From Eopsaltria australis (taxonomy: Eukaryota > Chordata > Aves > Passeriformes > Petroicidae), in the NCBI GenBank assembly GCA_034509425.1, contig JAVTVJ010001130.1, positions 62,001-126,000 on the forward strand: 64,000 nt of DNA, read 5' to 3'. Positions 1 through 12,521 of this stretch are shown here, in pieces. Within the stretch, counting starts at the first letter, position 1. Every line of letters begins with the position of its first letter. Both the position numbers and the translations under genes were made by a program. The notes beneath the pieces are model-generated. The model searched no databases, was not told the origin of the DNA, and worked only from the letters and a program-made list of their open reading frames with translations.

Positions 1-308
1 TATGGGAGAGGGTCGGTGCCCATGGGAGAGAGTCGAACCATGGGGGAGGGTTAATCCCCATGGAAGAGGGTTGATCCCCATGGGAGAGGGTCAATCCCTA
101 TGGGAGAAGGTCACAGCTCACGGGAGAGGGTCGGTGCCCATGGGAGAGGATTAATCCCCACGGAAGGAGGGTCACTTCCCGCGGGAAAGGGTTAATCCCT
201 ACGGTAGAGGGTTGGACCCCATGGGAGATGGTCAAAGTCCACAGGAGAAGGTTGATCCCCACGGGAGGGGGTCGTTGCTCATGGGAAAGGGTCAAAACAC
301 ATGGGGGA
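1..308. repeat. 20-bp degenerate minisatellite
   Basis: About 15 copies of a 20-base unit of the form atgggagagggttnatcccc run from the window edge. The array probably continues to the left. Open frames here are artefacts of the repeat. Confidence 0.9.
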
Positions 309-310
309 GG

Positions 311-558
311 GCTTTGTTCCCTCCACTGGAGCCCATCTCAGTTCTGTCCCAGCTTTGTTCCCTCCACTGGATCCCATCTCGGTTCTGTCCCGGTTTTGTT
401 CCCTCCACTGGAGCCCATCTCGGTTCTGTCGTGGTTTTGTTCCCTCCACTGGAGCCCATCTCGGTTCTGTCCTGGTTTTGTTCCCTCCACTGGAGCCCAT
501 CTCGGTTCTGTCCCGGTTTTGTTCCCTCCACTGGAGCCCATCTCGGTTCTGTCCCACA
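311..558. repeat. 41-bp minisatellite
   Basis: Six tandem copies of a 41-base unit containing ttccctccactggagcccat abut the preceding array. Copies differ by only a few bases, so the array is young or homogenised. Confidence 0.9.
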
Positions 559-559
559 C

Positions 560-2230
560 ACTGACCCCTCTAAGTGCTGAGATTCTGGCTGGCCTGGAAG
601 GCACCGGCTCCGTGGCTTTCCCGTAATCCAGAGTGTCAAACATGGAATGACACTTTTGGGGATCTCACACCTGACCCGAACCATGGGAAACCCAAAGCTC
701 ATCATGGAAACTTAGCAAGTATTTGGAATGTGTTGCTGATGGAGGAGCTTCTCTCGGAGTGGTGGTGCTGGAGCACAGCGGGCTTTGCTGGCTGATGGTT
801 GTTGTTGTCTCCAGGAAAAACAACCTCTGGGGCTCAATGTTTTTCCCTGGAGAAAGCACTGGCCACTGGCCAGCATTCCAGCTGTCCCTGTCCCAGCCTC
901 TGCTGGTTGGAAAAGCCTCTGTGTTGTGAGTATTCTAATTAAAACTGATGGTTTGCATAATGCAGCATTGAATCTTTACGGAGAAAATTAATTTAATTCC
1001 ATTCTTTATTCAGCAAGATTGATTGTGAATATTGGACAGTGGGAGAGAGTGGATTAACAGGTGGGAAAACAGTTTTCTTCTGGATGGTTCATTCCCTGCA
1101 CAAACCACAGCCAGCAAGAGAAAAGGAATCTTTTGTCTCCTCCCAACTCATCCCTCTTGAACCCTCATTCCCACAGCAGATTCCACAATTTGATCATGAT
1201 CACAATGGAAAGGAGCCCTTTGGATCAACAATCCCAGTGTTTCATGTGGAGAAATGTTGAGTTCTCCACCTTACCACTCAGAAGGAGGCAGGGGAAGGAG
1301 CCTTTCAGGGAATGGCTGCTCAGGAGCATGGATTTCATCCCAGCTGGAAAGATGAGTTAAGAGCTGAGCTCTCAGGAGCTTCCCCTCCTCTCCTGGGAGC
1401 GGAACAGGAATTTCCCAGTGGGAATCACAGAGTGTGTGTCAAAGCCACCTCCCAGAGATGCCCACGGGCCACCTGGTGAGCCAGCTCGGAACAGGTGCCT
1501 GGGATAGCTGGGAAAGCTGGAAGGGATGGTGTGGGACAGCCCTGGGATGGGCAGGGATCACCCTCAGGGTGTAGGACTGATGATTCCTCACCCACCGACT
1601 GCCTTCCCTTCAGAAAAGACATCCAGGTCTCAAGGCTCCTCAAACCATCCCCTGTACACAGAGAAGTGGCAAACACCTCCCAAGGGCTGGAAAAATGGGA
1701 GGAAAAAGTACTGGAAAGGAAAATAATCCCTCTCTGTGGGAGAGTTCTGCAGGCAGGGCTGTTTGCAGCACGGATCTTTCCTGTGCCCAGTGGGACTGCC
1801 TGACCCTGATCCCAAAAGGCCCAGAGGAGCACTAAGAAAAGCACAGGCTCTGCAGCTGAACTTCCTCCTCTTCCCAAACTCAATGGTCAGGCGTTCTGCC
1901 TGGAAAAAGCTTGGAATGCGGCTGTAAGGAATGCATAGGCACCGTTCCTTCTGCAGAACTGGATGATACCCCAGGATTCTCAGAGATTTCCATGGGAATT
2001 TTTTTATATTTGTGGCAGCCTTTCAGCTCCTCAGGCAGCACCAGCCAGGAGTTGAAGCTTACTCTGTGCGCTAACCCAGACACACCTCCTGCCTCGCGGG
2101 TTCCTTCGGAATTATCTACTGGAAGGGGTGGGAACTTCCCTGTCCTCGGGAATCAATAGGGAAAGCACCAATGAAGAAAGGAATCTCAGTTTCACCAGGA
2201 CAAGCCCCTCACCAAGCCCCCGAGCTGCCC
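560..2230. other. Intergenic / 3' flank, no gene recognised
   Basis: I see no conserved coding segment on either strand. It probably includes the 3' untranslated region of the ACOD1-like gene (minus strand, 2232 down to about 1000). Confidence 0.5.
1005..1010 (-). terminator. Candidate polyadenylation signal of the ACOD1-like gene
   Basis: On the minus strand this reads AATAAA, about 1.2 kb past the stop codon. It is the clearest canonical hexamer I found downstream of the gene, but no transcript supports it. Confidence 0.3.
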
Positions 2231-2232
2231 CC

Positions 2233-5200
2233 TCACAGGCTGCAGGCCAGCTGGGAGCTGTCTGACAGGTTCTCCAGGTTGTCCACCAGAGCGATGATGG
2301 CTTCTATTTTTTCTTCTGGAAGCACATGGGAGGCGTTGGACCGAAACTTCTTCAGGAGCGACTCTTTGCTCAGGGGCTTCCTCCAGTGCCCGTAGAAAGT
2401 GTCACATTTGCCCGTCAGGACGTCCCCGCTGTGCAGGAGCAGGGCCACCTCTCCGTACATCTTGTCAAAGTTGGCCACGTTGTCTTCAGGGTGCTCCACC
2501 ACCACCTTGTCCAGCAGCTCCCGGAGCTCCTGCCGCTGGATGCTGCTCTCGGAGAAGGAGCCCAGGCCCACCTCCCCGTCCAGCAGGGCAGCACAGGCGT
2601 TGAACTGGAAGGAGTGCCTGGCCTGGTGCTCCGAGCTGGGGAAGGGCCGGTTGATGTACTTGGACACCGGGATCTTCAGCATGATGGTGCGGATCAGCGA
2701 CGGGGAGAAGGACCCCGCGTAGTTGATGAAGAGGTTCCGGACGGACAAAGCAGCGTCCACCACCCAGTGCATGCCCAGGTGGGCAGGGAACCGCTTGAAG
2801 GCGATGTCCTGCTTCTCCAGGAGGAACTCGTGGTGCTCTCCGGGCGCGGACAGCGGTTTGGGCTGGTAGACGCTGTAGAAGGCGCTGAACCCCGAGCAGC
2901 CGGGGATGTCATCCAGGATCAGGGGGTTGGCCTCCATCCCTCGGGCCGCCAGCAGAGCGGCCTCCAGGCCCAGGCGGGTGGCGTTGCCCACGTGCAGGGG
3001 CTTGGCCTGGGTGGCGGCGTTGGCCATGGGCGCCCCGGCGAGGGACGCGGCGATGCCCAGGGCGTGGCAGCACTGCGCCGAGCTCAGGGACAGCAGCTTG
3101 GCCGTGGCCGCGGCGCTGCCCAGCGTGCCCACCACCGAGGGAGGGTGGAACCTGCAGGGGGGAGGGCAGGGGTGAGCAGCCAAAAGCACGCCTCCCATGG
3201 AAAAATTAATGGAAAACCAGGGGCCCATCAGCCAGTGGGACACCCTCATGGTTCTGGTGCGGGTGGGATTCACCTGACTCAAAATTTAACCATAAATTTT
3301 AAATAATAAATTAAGTCTAAAATCAGAGTTTAACTAGAGCTTAGTTTCACTCTAAATTTAGAGTTAATTAATATAAATTAATTGATATTTCTGAGTTTCT
3401 ACTTGAAACCCCCTCAGAGTCACCAGGGTGAGCTCGGCATTTCCAGAAAGCAATCTGAATTTTCTCCAGGAGGTGCCGTGGCTTGTGTCCACACAGCCAA
3501 ACTTTCTATCCCTCACACGAATAATTCGGCCTCAAACATGCCCAAGGGAACAGCTCCTGGTTGATTCCATCGCTTGGATCACACCAGGGTGACAGGATTG
3601 GCCCAGGGGCCATGCCCACCACCAAACCCTGCTTGGCTCTGGGATCCTGCCCTGGCTGGGTCAGGCGATGGCTCTGCAGACTCCTTGGGAGTCCTCCTGA
3701 GTGTTCTTTTTGAGGCAAAATCCCTGGAAATCACCAAATAAATACGTGGTGCAATCAATTCTGGCATTTGGCTCTCAGTAAGGCTACACCCTGGGGCAAA
3801 GCTAAATTAGGCTGGACTTAAACTGGGCTTAACCTAAACTAACATTTTAAAACCCAGACTCACCAACCCTCTTCCTCCTCGGTGAAGAACAAGAGCTTTA
3901 CCTTTTGGGAATGTCGTGAGCCTCGGTGGAGAAGTGCATGAGCCTCCCCTGCACTTCCAGGCCCACGTTGAAAGCCAGCAGGAAATCCAGGCCGTTGGGT
4001 TTGGTGCTCGGAGGGAGCATCTGGGAAGCCGCCAGGAGAGCCGGCAGCACGGCCCCGGAGGGGTGGGTGGCAGGGTGCCAGGTGTCATCAAAATCCATGG
4101 AATGAGTCTGCCAGGGAAGCAGAGATAAGGATGTGCTGGCGGGTGTGGCTGGAAACCGAGATATTCCTGATATTCCTGAGGAAATTCTGCCAAAGCCTCC
4201 AGTCAGGGTCCCCATGGGGCGGTTCGGCTCCTCTAAAAGCCAGGAGATTCCCGGCCTTTGGCCCCCATCAGTGATCACTGTGTGTCCTGGACTGGTAATT
4301 CCCGGCACCACAGGGCACAGATTCCCCTGGGAGAGCCGGGAGCACAAATTCCCCTGGAGGAGCCGGGAGGGCAAATTCCCTTGGGAAAAACAGGAGCACA
4401 GATTCCCCTGGAAGGGCTGTGAGCGCAAATTCCCCATGGAAAAACCGAGAGCACAGATCCCCCTGGGAAACCTGGGAGCACAGATCCCTTTGGAAAAGCC
4501 GGGAGCACAAATTCCCCTGGAAGGGCTGTGACCACAGATTCCCCTTGGAAAAGCCAGGAGAAAATTCCCTTGCGAAAGCCAAGAGTACAGTTTCCCTGGG
4601 AAGATTCAGGAGCACAGATTCCTCTGGAAAAAAGCCAGGAACACAAATTCCCCTGGAATACCCGGGAGCACGAATTCCCCTGAAGGAGCCGGGAGCACAA
4701 ATTCCCGTGGGAGGGCTATGAGCAGAGATTCCCCGGGAAGAACCAGGAGCACAAATCCCCCATGGAAAAATCAGGAGCACAGACCCCCGGGAAGACCCAG
4801 GCTCACAGATCCCCGGGAAGACCCAGGCTCACAGATCCCCGGGAAGACCCAGGCTCACAGATTCCCCGGGAAGACCCAGGCTCACAGATCCCCGGGAAGA
4901 CCCAGGCTCACAGATTCCCCAGGAAGATCCAGGAGCACAGACCCCCGGGAAGACCCAGGCTCACAGATTCCCCGGGAAGATCCAGGAGCACAGATCCCCG
5001 GGAAGACCCAGGCTCACAGATTCCCCGGGAAGATCCAGGAGCACAGATTCCCCGGGAAGATCCAGGAGCACAGATCCCCGGGAAGATCCAGGAGCAGAGA
5101 TCCCCGGGAAGATCCATCCTTACCGCCACGCCATTGGTGAAGGCAGCCAGCGTCGGGGAGAGCTTCACTCCCGGCTTTCCATAGACGGAGCTCACGGCCA

Positions 5201-8200
5201 CGGAGGAGTACAGCTCCTGCGGAAAGGAGGGAACGGGGATGGTGCCAGCCACCCGCAGCCCCGGCAGCCGCGGGGATCGGCCCCGGAGGTGGCGCTGGCG
5301 GTGGCGGTGGCGGTGTCGGGGCTCTCCGTACCCGGCAGTAGCGCAGGGCGATGTCGAAGACGCGCGTGGTGCTGCCCACCAGCCCCACGCCGATGCTGTC
5401 CAGGATCATCCTCTTGCTGCGCTGCCGCACGGTCTGCGACAGCTGCTCGGGCCGGGCGCCGTGGATGAACGAGGCGAAGCTGCTGGTCACGGTGTCCTCG
5501 GGAGCGCTCCGGGCCACCACTGCAGGGAGGGGACACAGGGAGGGGACAAGGACACCGTGAGCCCCGCGCCCCCTCTGTCACCGGGCTCGGGGAGCTGCGC
5601 CTGCCCCGGCCGGGTGGGTCAGTTTTGGGGAGTCCTGCAAGGGCAGGGAGCTGGAACTCATCATCCCCATGGCTCCCTGATAACCTGGGATACTCCCTGA
5701 TTCCATATGTTCTATATGTAAAATTCCATATTCCACTGACGCCTCCTGGGGTGGCTTCCAGAAGGTTCGGGTGAAGCAGCTGCGGAGCTCAGCCCCCTTC
5801 CCTCACCTGGGAACCATTTTTTGGGAGGTGCCAATACAAATGATGTCCCTTTATCCAGAGGGAAGGCAGAGCAGGAATGGGCCACAGAAATTCAAATCTT
5901 CCATAATTTTTTGGAAAGCAGGACTAGACCCAAAGCCTGGATTTATCCAGACGTTTCATCCTACAGGGCACTGAAGTGTCTTGACTCAGCCACCGAAGCT
6001 CATACTCCAAAGGATGCAAATCCTTAAAAATTTGTGTCCTGTCCACTTTGTGTCTTTTGTATGTTTTAATTTCAGGGACAAATTGCCTCGTTTAGATGAT
6101 ATAGAGATCATTTTTACAGATATTAATTTTTATATATAATAATTTCCCTACAATTCATACATAAGTTTATAAAATTATTCATAATTCTAGAACTAGAGTA
6201 CAGAATATAATTAATGGAATTGTATTTTTAAATAATATAATTAAAATCGTTATGTTATAGTTTATACTGGCAATTTCAGAGTGCACAGGAGAGCAGGAAA
6301 AATAAAATTCCATGTGGCCAAAATATTTGCAGGATGGCAAATCCACACATTTACTTATGGATGGATAGAGGGATGCACACGCAGATGCAGATAAAAGGTG
6401 AATTAATGTCCAAATTAAATGAATCACGGGTGAAAAAAAAAAAATAAAAACGCTTTGCTCCAAGAGGAAAGATCAGCAGGTACACAAGAGGCTTTGTTTT
6501 TGGAACAGCAAACATGGCAATTAATGAAATGACCATTCCCTAATTTCCCTAGGTCGGATTCATCCCGAAATGTCACATCGGTGACTCACGGAGCGCTGGC
6601 TCACGCTCGGGCTCACCTCGAGCTGTAAACACAGCTGGGAATGCCATCAGCGGGAATCCTGACTCACCGGGAGAGCATTCCCCCTGGCGGGGAGCGCGTT
6701 CCTATAGGAATCCCGGCATCAGCACCTCGGGATCCGCTCCCGACCCCGGCCCGGGGCCCCCCGGAGCATCCCCGGGTCCCCCCCGCGCCCTCCCGGAGCC
6801 GCAGCGGTGATGTCAGGGCTTGGAGAGCCCGCAGGAAAATCTGCTCCGATCACCCAGCACCCAGAAAAGCTGGATTGGTTCCCTCCCGGCGTCAAATGCT
6901 CTTTGTCACCTCAGCAGGCAGCGGGGTTTTTTAACCCTTCGGTTAAAAGCATTCCGTGATTCCGGGGTTTTCCTCCTGGTGTGGCAGGACTTCATTAAAA
7001 AATTAAATTTGATCCCAGACCTACTAAATCCCTGTGGGTTGCTGTTATTTCTCTTGTCCTCGGGTCTCATTAAGCAACGTTGCTTGCATTTATTGTATTA
7101 ATAACTAATTTTTAAATATATTAATAGATATAATAAACTGAGAATATCTTTTAAAATAGGTTAATCAACGTAACCTTACAATAAACCAAGAGTCCTTTCT
7201 AAAATATGTTAATAAATTTGCAATAAATTTATTATAAACTTGTAATAAACCTATGATAAACTTGTAATAAACCAAGAACATTTTTAGAAAGAAGGTAATA
7301 AACATAATAGACCAAGAACACATTTTAAGATCTCCTAACAGACAAACTTAGACCAAGTTAAGGGGCAAAATAGACCAAGTGTCTACACAAGTTGTGGTTA
7401 ATTTATCCAAACCTGGGCAGTGCTGGAGGCACAGAAAGAGACCCAGGAATGACCCCAGGCAGGGCCCAGAGCAGGATCAGGTGCAATTAGGAAGCAGTGA
7501 CAAGTGGAGGAGTTCAGGATCTGAGCCCCCCTTTCAACATCTCACATTCGTGGCCAAAGAATTTGGAAAGTCCGGTTCTAAACCAGTTAAAGTCCTGGTT
7601 TAAGCACAGGACTAAGAATCCACATTTTTACTCTTTGCTGCTTTTTTTTTCTGGCCCTTTATCCCCGAGGGCACAAAGCACCACAGGATCCCCAAACATT
7701 TGGAAGCTTTTCCTTCCAAGAATTTGGGGATTTCTCAGCCCAGCACCTTCTTTTCCAGCCGTGATAATTTAGGAAGGGAAGGATGGGGAATGCTGACAGA
7801 TACAAACCGTGGGCAGCAGTTTTGTGGACTTGCCGAGAGCTTGCCAAGAACTTCTGGGATTTCTAGAGGAGAGACACAGAGAGAGGGAATTTGTCACTGG
7901 AGCTGCTGGAAGCTTTCTCGGAGCAGTTTTCCTGGTCGTGCCTCTCATTGTGAGACACTCACGGATCAAACGGGCGCATAAAAGCAACGACACACTTAAA
8001 GGAGGGGAAAAAAATATTTTCCAAAGCTGCGTCCAGCAGGGATGCCAAGAACATCCAGGGAAATAAAGCCACACAGTGGAAGGGGCAGCAGAGCCTTTGC
8101 AGCCCTGCCACGGGATCCTGCAGGGAGCGGGACCAGCTCGGAGCGGGCACGAGGAGCAAAACGCACGGAGCTCATCCCAACAACAACAACCCCCGCATGG

Positions 8201-8455
8201 CACGGTCCAGGGAATGTCTGGGACACATGAAAGGAGCAGGATGGCAGGAAAAGGTCGGTGGCTGAATGAAGTGACTGTGAAAACTGTTGGAATTTGTTAA
8301 TTTTGGGGCAGGTCCCCGTTTAAGGCCACGCTCAGCTGGAGGAACCGCCCGGAAAGCGACATTTCCTCCTTAAAGTGCAAAAGGCGAGCTCAGGGATGGG
8401 GAGGGTTTGCATGGAAGAGTTTTACCTGGAAGGTGGAGTAGACCATGCTGGTGGC
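2233..8455 (-). CDS. ACOD1L: cis-aconitate decarboxylase-like (ACOD1/IRG1 family, probable IRG1-like paralogue)
   Basis: This gene should convert cis-aconitate to itaconate plus CO2, the immunometabolic step of the IRG1 family (MmgE/PrpD fold). Coding exons on the minus strand are 5519-5332, 5216-5124, 4107-3902 and 3151-2233, all with GT/AG junctions and matching phases, giving about 468 residues; mammalian ACOD1 is about 480. The family core is intact: RSKRMILDS in exon 2, DFDDTWHPATHPSG (catalytic Asp, Thr and His) at the start of exon 4, then in the last exon TQAKPLHVGN (Lys), FKRFPAHL (Lys and His) and YINRPFP (Tyr). The proposed first exon (8455-8435) reads MVYSTFQ before a perfect donor and lies just below a TATA box. 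It joins the best exon 2 acceptor out of frame; an in-frame but poor acceptor exists at 5497/5496, so the N-terminus is uncertain. Its position beside CETN2-NSDHL, not the CLN5 neighbourhood of mammalian ACOD1, suggests the paralogue called irg1l in fish; that name is inference. Confidence 0.88.
4305..5115. repeat. 26-30 bp minisatellite in intron 3 of the ACOD1-like gene
   Basis: About 30 copies of a unit around gggagcacagattcccctgg fill the intron between exons 3 and 4. The right half is a regular 26-base form (cccgggaagacccaggctcacagat). The array stops within 10 bases of the exon 3 donor at 5123. Long frames on both strands here are repeat translations. Confidence 0.9.
5700..8400. other. 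Presumed intron 1 of the ACOD1-like gene, partly AT-rich
   Basis: The long presumed intron 1 includes AT-rich blocks at 6030-6550 and 7080-7340. I found no additional coding exon, although a missed short exon here would explain the unresolved exon 1/2 reading frame. Confidence 0.4.
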
Positions 8456-8540
8456 TGCGGTTCCCAGTGCCTCTCCCGGCTCGGAGTGCTCAGCGTGAGG
8501 GATGGCAGAGGTGTGTGGCTGGAAGGTGCCGGTGGCAGGG

Positions 8541-8547
8541 TTTTATA
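8541..8547 (-). promoter_or_regulatory. TATA box of the ACOD1-like gene
   Basis: On the minus strand this reads TATAAAA about 90 bases upstream of the proposed start codon, placing transcription start near 8515. A TATA promoter suits a strongly inducible gene. The position relative to the first-exon donor at 8434 supports this being the true 5' end. Confidence 0.7.
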
Positions 8548-8579
8548 TCTGCGTCCAAAAGGCAATTTGCTTTCTGTTT

Positions 8580-8612
8580 TTGTGCAACTGAATTTCCAGG
8601 GGGATGACATCA
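8580..8612. promoter_or_regulatory. C/EBP-like and ATF/AP-1-like sites upstream of the ACOD1-like TATA box
   Basis: TTGTGCAAC at 8580-8588 matches the C/EBP consensus, and TGACATCA at 8605-8612 is a one-base variant of the ATF/CRE core. Between them, GAATTTCC at 8590-8597 resembles an NF-kB half site. All lie 35-70 bases upstream of the TATA box. Binding is inferred from motif only. Confidence 0.4.
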
Positions 8613-8719
8613 GCCCCCGGGGAGCCAGAGGGTGGGGGGAGTCCGTGAGGAGGGGTGGTTTGTCCCTACTGGATGGAAGGGAACCCCCCCCCCCCTCCTC
8701 AGTTTCAGGAAATAAATAA

Positions 8720-11700
8720 AGATTTCAGACAATATCTGACAAGGTTCAAGGAAACTCCTGTCTCCAAAATGCCTCAGGTGCCAATGGGTGAAGCAAACAG
8801 CACCAGGCTCCTCCTCCTGAGGAGGACTATAAAAATGGGATTTACCAGGAAATGAGAGGGACAAGAGCATCCTCCCATTGAGCCGAAGTGTCACCAAAGC
8901 AGGTAAATCCCAGCTGTGGAGGCTGCAGTGAGGCAGTGGTGGTTTTCTTGGATGCTTTTCTTGAATACCTTCAGTGTTTGGGTGTTTGGCTGAGTCTTTC
9001 CCAGCTCTCCTCCTTCCCCATCTCCAGCTCTGCTGGGTCACTGAACTGGGAGTGCACCCTGGAGCTTCCAGGGAACGCCGGGAGCCTTCGTTCCCAAAGC
9101 AATGTTTGGATTTCGGGGGAACTCCACGGCTCTTTACTTTGTCCAGCAGTGGAACCTGGGGACATCTATTATTTTGGGTAGAACAACAGCCTGCTGGGAC
9201 ACACCTCTGTTTAAAACTGGATTTTTTACTAACCCCCGCGCAGAGCTTTGCTGTAGCAATGCATCCCTGGCAATTCCAGGCCAGGGAGAGGCAGGGTTGT
9301 GATGTGAAATCCAGCTGTGTGGTGTGGCTGTGCACTGTTCATCTCGCTGTGTGCTTGTCCAGAATGAATTTTGTTCCCTTCCCACATTTATCTGGAGAGG
9401 GCCAGCGTTCCCTCGGAGCTCTGTAAATGTTTGTTAGCACTAACAAGGTGGGATGGAAAACTAACAGCAAGGTGCCAGTGGGGTGAGTGAAAACGGGATG
9501 GTTTGGTGTTTGTAGATGTGTCCCATGGCATGGGGAGCCTTGCTCCAGCCTCCTGGGGATGGAATATTCCCGTTAATATTGGTCACCGGGAAGCAGCTCT
9601 GGCTGCTGGATGTGATTCCTGCAAAGCCGGGTCTGACAGCCCCGTGGGAATGGGATGAGATGGGAATGGGATGAAATGGGAATGACCTTTCCTGGAAGGG
9701 AGTGAAGGTTGTGAGGACATCAGGGAGTGAGGGAAGAGGAGTCCAGAGCCTGTCCCAGGCGGCTCCGAGGTCACCAGGGGACGAGAGCCAGCAGGGAGGG
9801 AGGGAGGACCTCACACAACCCCCAGGGTGAGGAATGCCGGGGGCAAGCAGGGAGAGGAGAGAAGGTGCAGGGGACAGGATGAGGGAGGGTGTGGCTTTGG
9901 CTTTGCCCTCGCTGCACGCGGGGTTTGAGCACGGGAAGGATCATCCCAGGCTGTCCCATCCCTGCAGGAGGAGATGCAGCTCCATGGCAGCACCCCGAGT
10001 GTCCAGGAGCCTCCTCAGCACGGGGACATCTACACCCCGTGGTGTCCTGGGTGGTGGCCGTGCTGCTGGAGCCCTGGGTGTGCAGAGAGGGGCTAATCCC
10101 ACCTGGGAGAGAGGGATTTTCCACCTGCTCCTCTGCCTCCTGCACAGCCCCACGTCAGCCTGATGCACCATGAATTTGCTTATTCATCAGGGGTCTGTGG
10201 TGCATGTGGAGAAATGGATCCTTCCCGTGACAGCACCCACGGCTGGGCTTATCCCGGGGCCAAACCAGGGCAAATTGGAGCAGAAGATCCCCCTGGGGGT
10301 TCCCCTGCTGAGCCTCGTTTGTCCAGGCTCGGTGCAGCCCTCGGCATTCCGGTGCTGCTGCTCCTGAGGCACCACCAGGAGGATTTTCCTGGCTTGATGT
10401 GTCCTGACCTTGCAGGAACCAGGCAGGGACAGTGCCCAGCTGTGAACTGGTCCCAGAGCCGGGAGCACTGGTCTGGGTTGGTGTGTGGGGGGTGGGTACG
10501 ACTGCAGCTGGTTTCAAACCCTTCTCCTTCTCCTCCTTTTCCAGGTTCTGACCCCAAACCCGTCTCCTTCTCCTCCTTTTCCAGGTTCTGACCCCAAACC
10601 CGTCTCCTTCTCCTCCTTTTCCAGGTTCTGACCCCAAACCCGTCTCCTTCTCCTCCTTTTCCAGGTTCCAACCCCAAACCCTTCTCCTTCTCCTCCTTTT
10701 CCAGGTTCCAACCCCAAACCCTTCTCCTTCTCCTCCTTTTCCATATCTTGGGCTGAATCCTCTCCCCTCCTTCCCCTTTACACCTCCTTATCCTGGCAGC
10801 GTGTTCTGGTGTTTGTCTTCCTCCCCTCTCCCAAGTCTGCACTGGAAGAAGAGGAAAACACCCCAGGGAGTTGTGTCTCTCCACCCCTCCCCAGTCCCAG
10901 CTCTTTGTTGCAGGCCTGTCTCACAGAAAACACCAACAAAAGGAGCTCTGGCAAGTTAAAAACCACTGCTGGGAGCCAAGGAGCCACCTGGCCAGCCCAT
11001 CCGCCTCCCAAATCCCAGCTCACCCTCTTCCAGGGACCCGCTCCAAGCAGGGGCTCTGAGCGTGCCCTTGAGCCACTGCCTGGGCAGTTTCAGGGCAAAA
11101 CATCTGGAGGAGTTTAATTTCGTGGCTCGTTTCCAAGGATAACCATTGAAACCAAAGTGCTTCTTTATATAGAAGTGTCGTTTAAAAGGATAAAAGAGGC
11201 AAAATCATGGAATCCACAGGCTCAGCTCTGCCCAAGGGCACAGAGATCCTTGGGGCCTCCTTCAAGGCAGTGCCTTGATGGGAAAAGGGAGTTTTCCTCC
11301 CCTGGAAGTGGGATTTGGTGCATCTCCCTCTCTGAACCCAAAATTCCAACCTTCAGCACAACCAAGTAATTGAATAATTCCTTGTTCCCCAAGCTTTGCT
11401 TGGAGGTTTTTAGCCTTTCCTTATTTGATGAGCGTTGATGCTGCCAAACCAGTTTGGAGCTGCCAGGAGTCAATTTGTCCTTCATCCTCCTTCCTTTGGG
11501 GAGGTGACATCCTTTAGAATAAATGGAGAGAGGAAAACACGGGAGTTTTTAGCAGAACAAGTGAGTCCAGAGGGTACTGGTGTTTGCAAAATGTAAATTT
11601 GTGCTGAGGATTTGTGTGATCCTGGGATTCAGGTTCATTATTATTCCCATATTATTTTTCTTTGGGTGGTGCTGCTCCCCTCCTCCTCACTCCCCTGAAC

Positions 11701-12500
11701 AATAGTGGAGCTTTCCTCCCTTTCCAAAGGGTTCTTTGGAATGGCTGACAACAGAATACATCACCTTCTCCCTTTCCAGCTTTTTTAGCTCACCAAATAT
11801 TCTAAAAATACCCAAATAACAAGAACATTGCTGTTTTATTTTCATCTTTGTTTCCCAACAAAACCCTCCAGAGAGAAAACTTCAGCTCCCGGTACCCAGG
11901 AGTGCTGAGGAGTGGAAATGTGGGGGCTGCCTGCAAACAGACGAGTTCATGGGAGAAATATGAAGGGTTTGAAAATAGCCTATTTAGTCACTGGGGTTTC
12001 AAGAAAGGGATGGAGCTGGAAAATTCCATCTGGAAGGGAGACTGTGTGTGTGTGTGCACCGTGCCTGCCCTGTTTGTCTGCAACAGTGGATAAGAAACGT
12101 CCTGGAACGGCTCAAAAATACCTTGTGGGTTTCGTCTGGATGTTTGTTGGTTTGTGTTGGGCTATTCACGCCTCTCCATCTCCAGCAGCCTGGAGAAGAG
12201 GGGACAGCAACCATCACCACCACCTGCAGCTCTTCGGGGCACCTAAACATGTTTTTGCCAGGAATCCCGGTCGCCTAAATAGGTTGTGTGTGTTTTTTCT
12301 GGATAGGGCTGCGGAAAGCAGGCACCTCGAGTGGTGCTTTGAATCGAGCCTTTGTCTGCGGCGAGGAGCACGGAAACACCTGAGCCTGTCACCAGTTTGT
12401 CCCCTCTCGGGGCAGGGGCACGGCTCTGAAGGCTGGCGGGGTGCCCGAGCGCGGCGCAGACGCCGCTGTCGGGGAGGCTGCGGGGGCGAGGGCCGACTCT
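8720..12500. other. Intergenic region between the divergent ACOD1-like and AceTr-YrdC 1 genes
   Basis: The two genes point away from each other with about 4 kb between their starts, so this segment should hold both 5' control regions. Apart from the tandem repeat at 10.5 kb I recognise no genes or elements. No convincing TATA box precedes the plus-strand gene at 12522. Confidence 0.45.
10515..10745. repeat. 40-bp polypyrimidine minisatellite
   Basis: Five to six copies of an exact 40-base unit (cttctccttctcctccttttccaggttctg...) form a nearly pure C/T block on the plus strand. The translated minus strand gives a Lys/Glu/Gly-rich artefact frame. Confidence 0.9.
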
Positions 12501-12521
12501 GCTGTTTTGTCTGGAAGGGCC

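Noticed and set aside
2326..3306. 326-codon plus-strand open frame
   Set aside because: It lies antisense to the last exon of the ACOD1-like gene; GC-rich codon bias keeps it open. It has no family features.
4268..5184. Open frames on both strands with GNLCSR- or HRSPGRPRLT-like repeats
   Set aside because: They translate the intronic minisatellite of the ACOD1-like gene; codon phase drifts with unit length and there are no splice partners.
12250..12521. Possible TATA-like TAAATA near 12275 for fusion gene 1
   Set aside because: It is about 245 bases from the start codon with a plausible acceptor in between, and no other promoter sign supports it; the start of transcription is left open.
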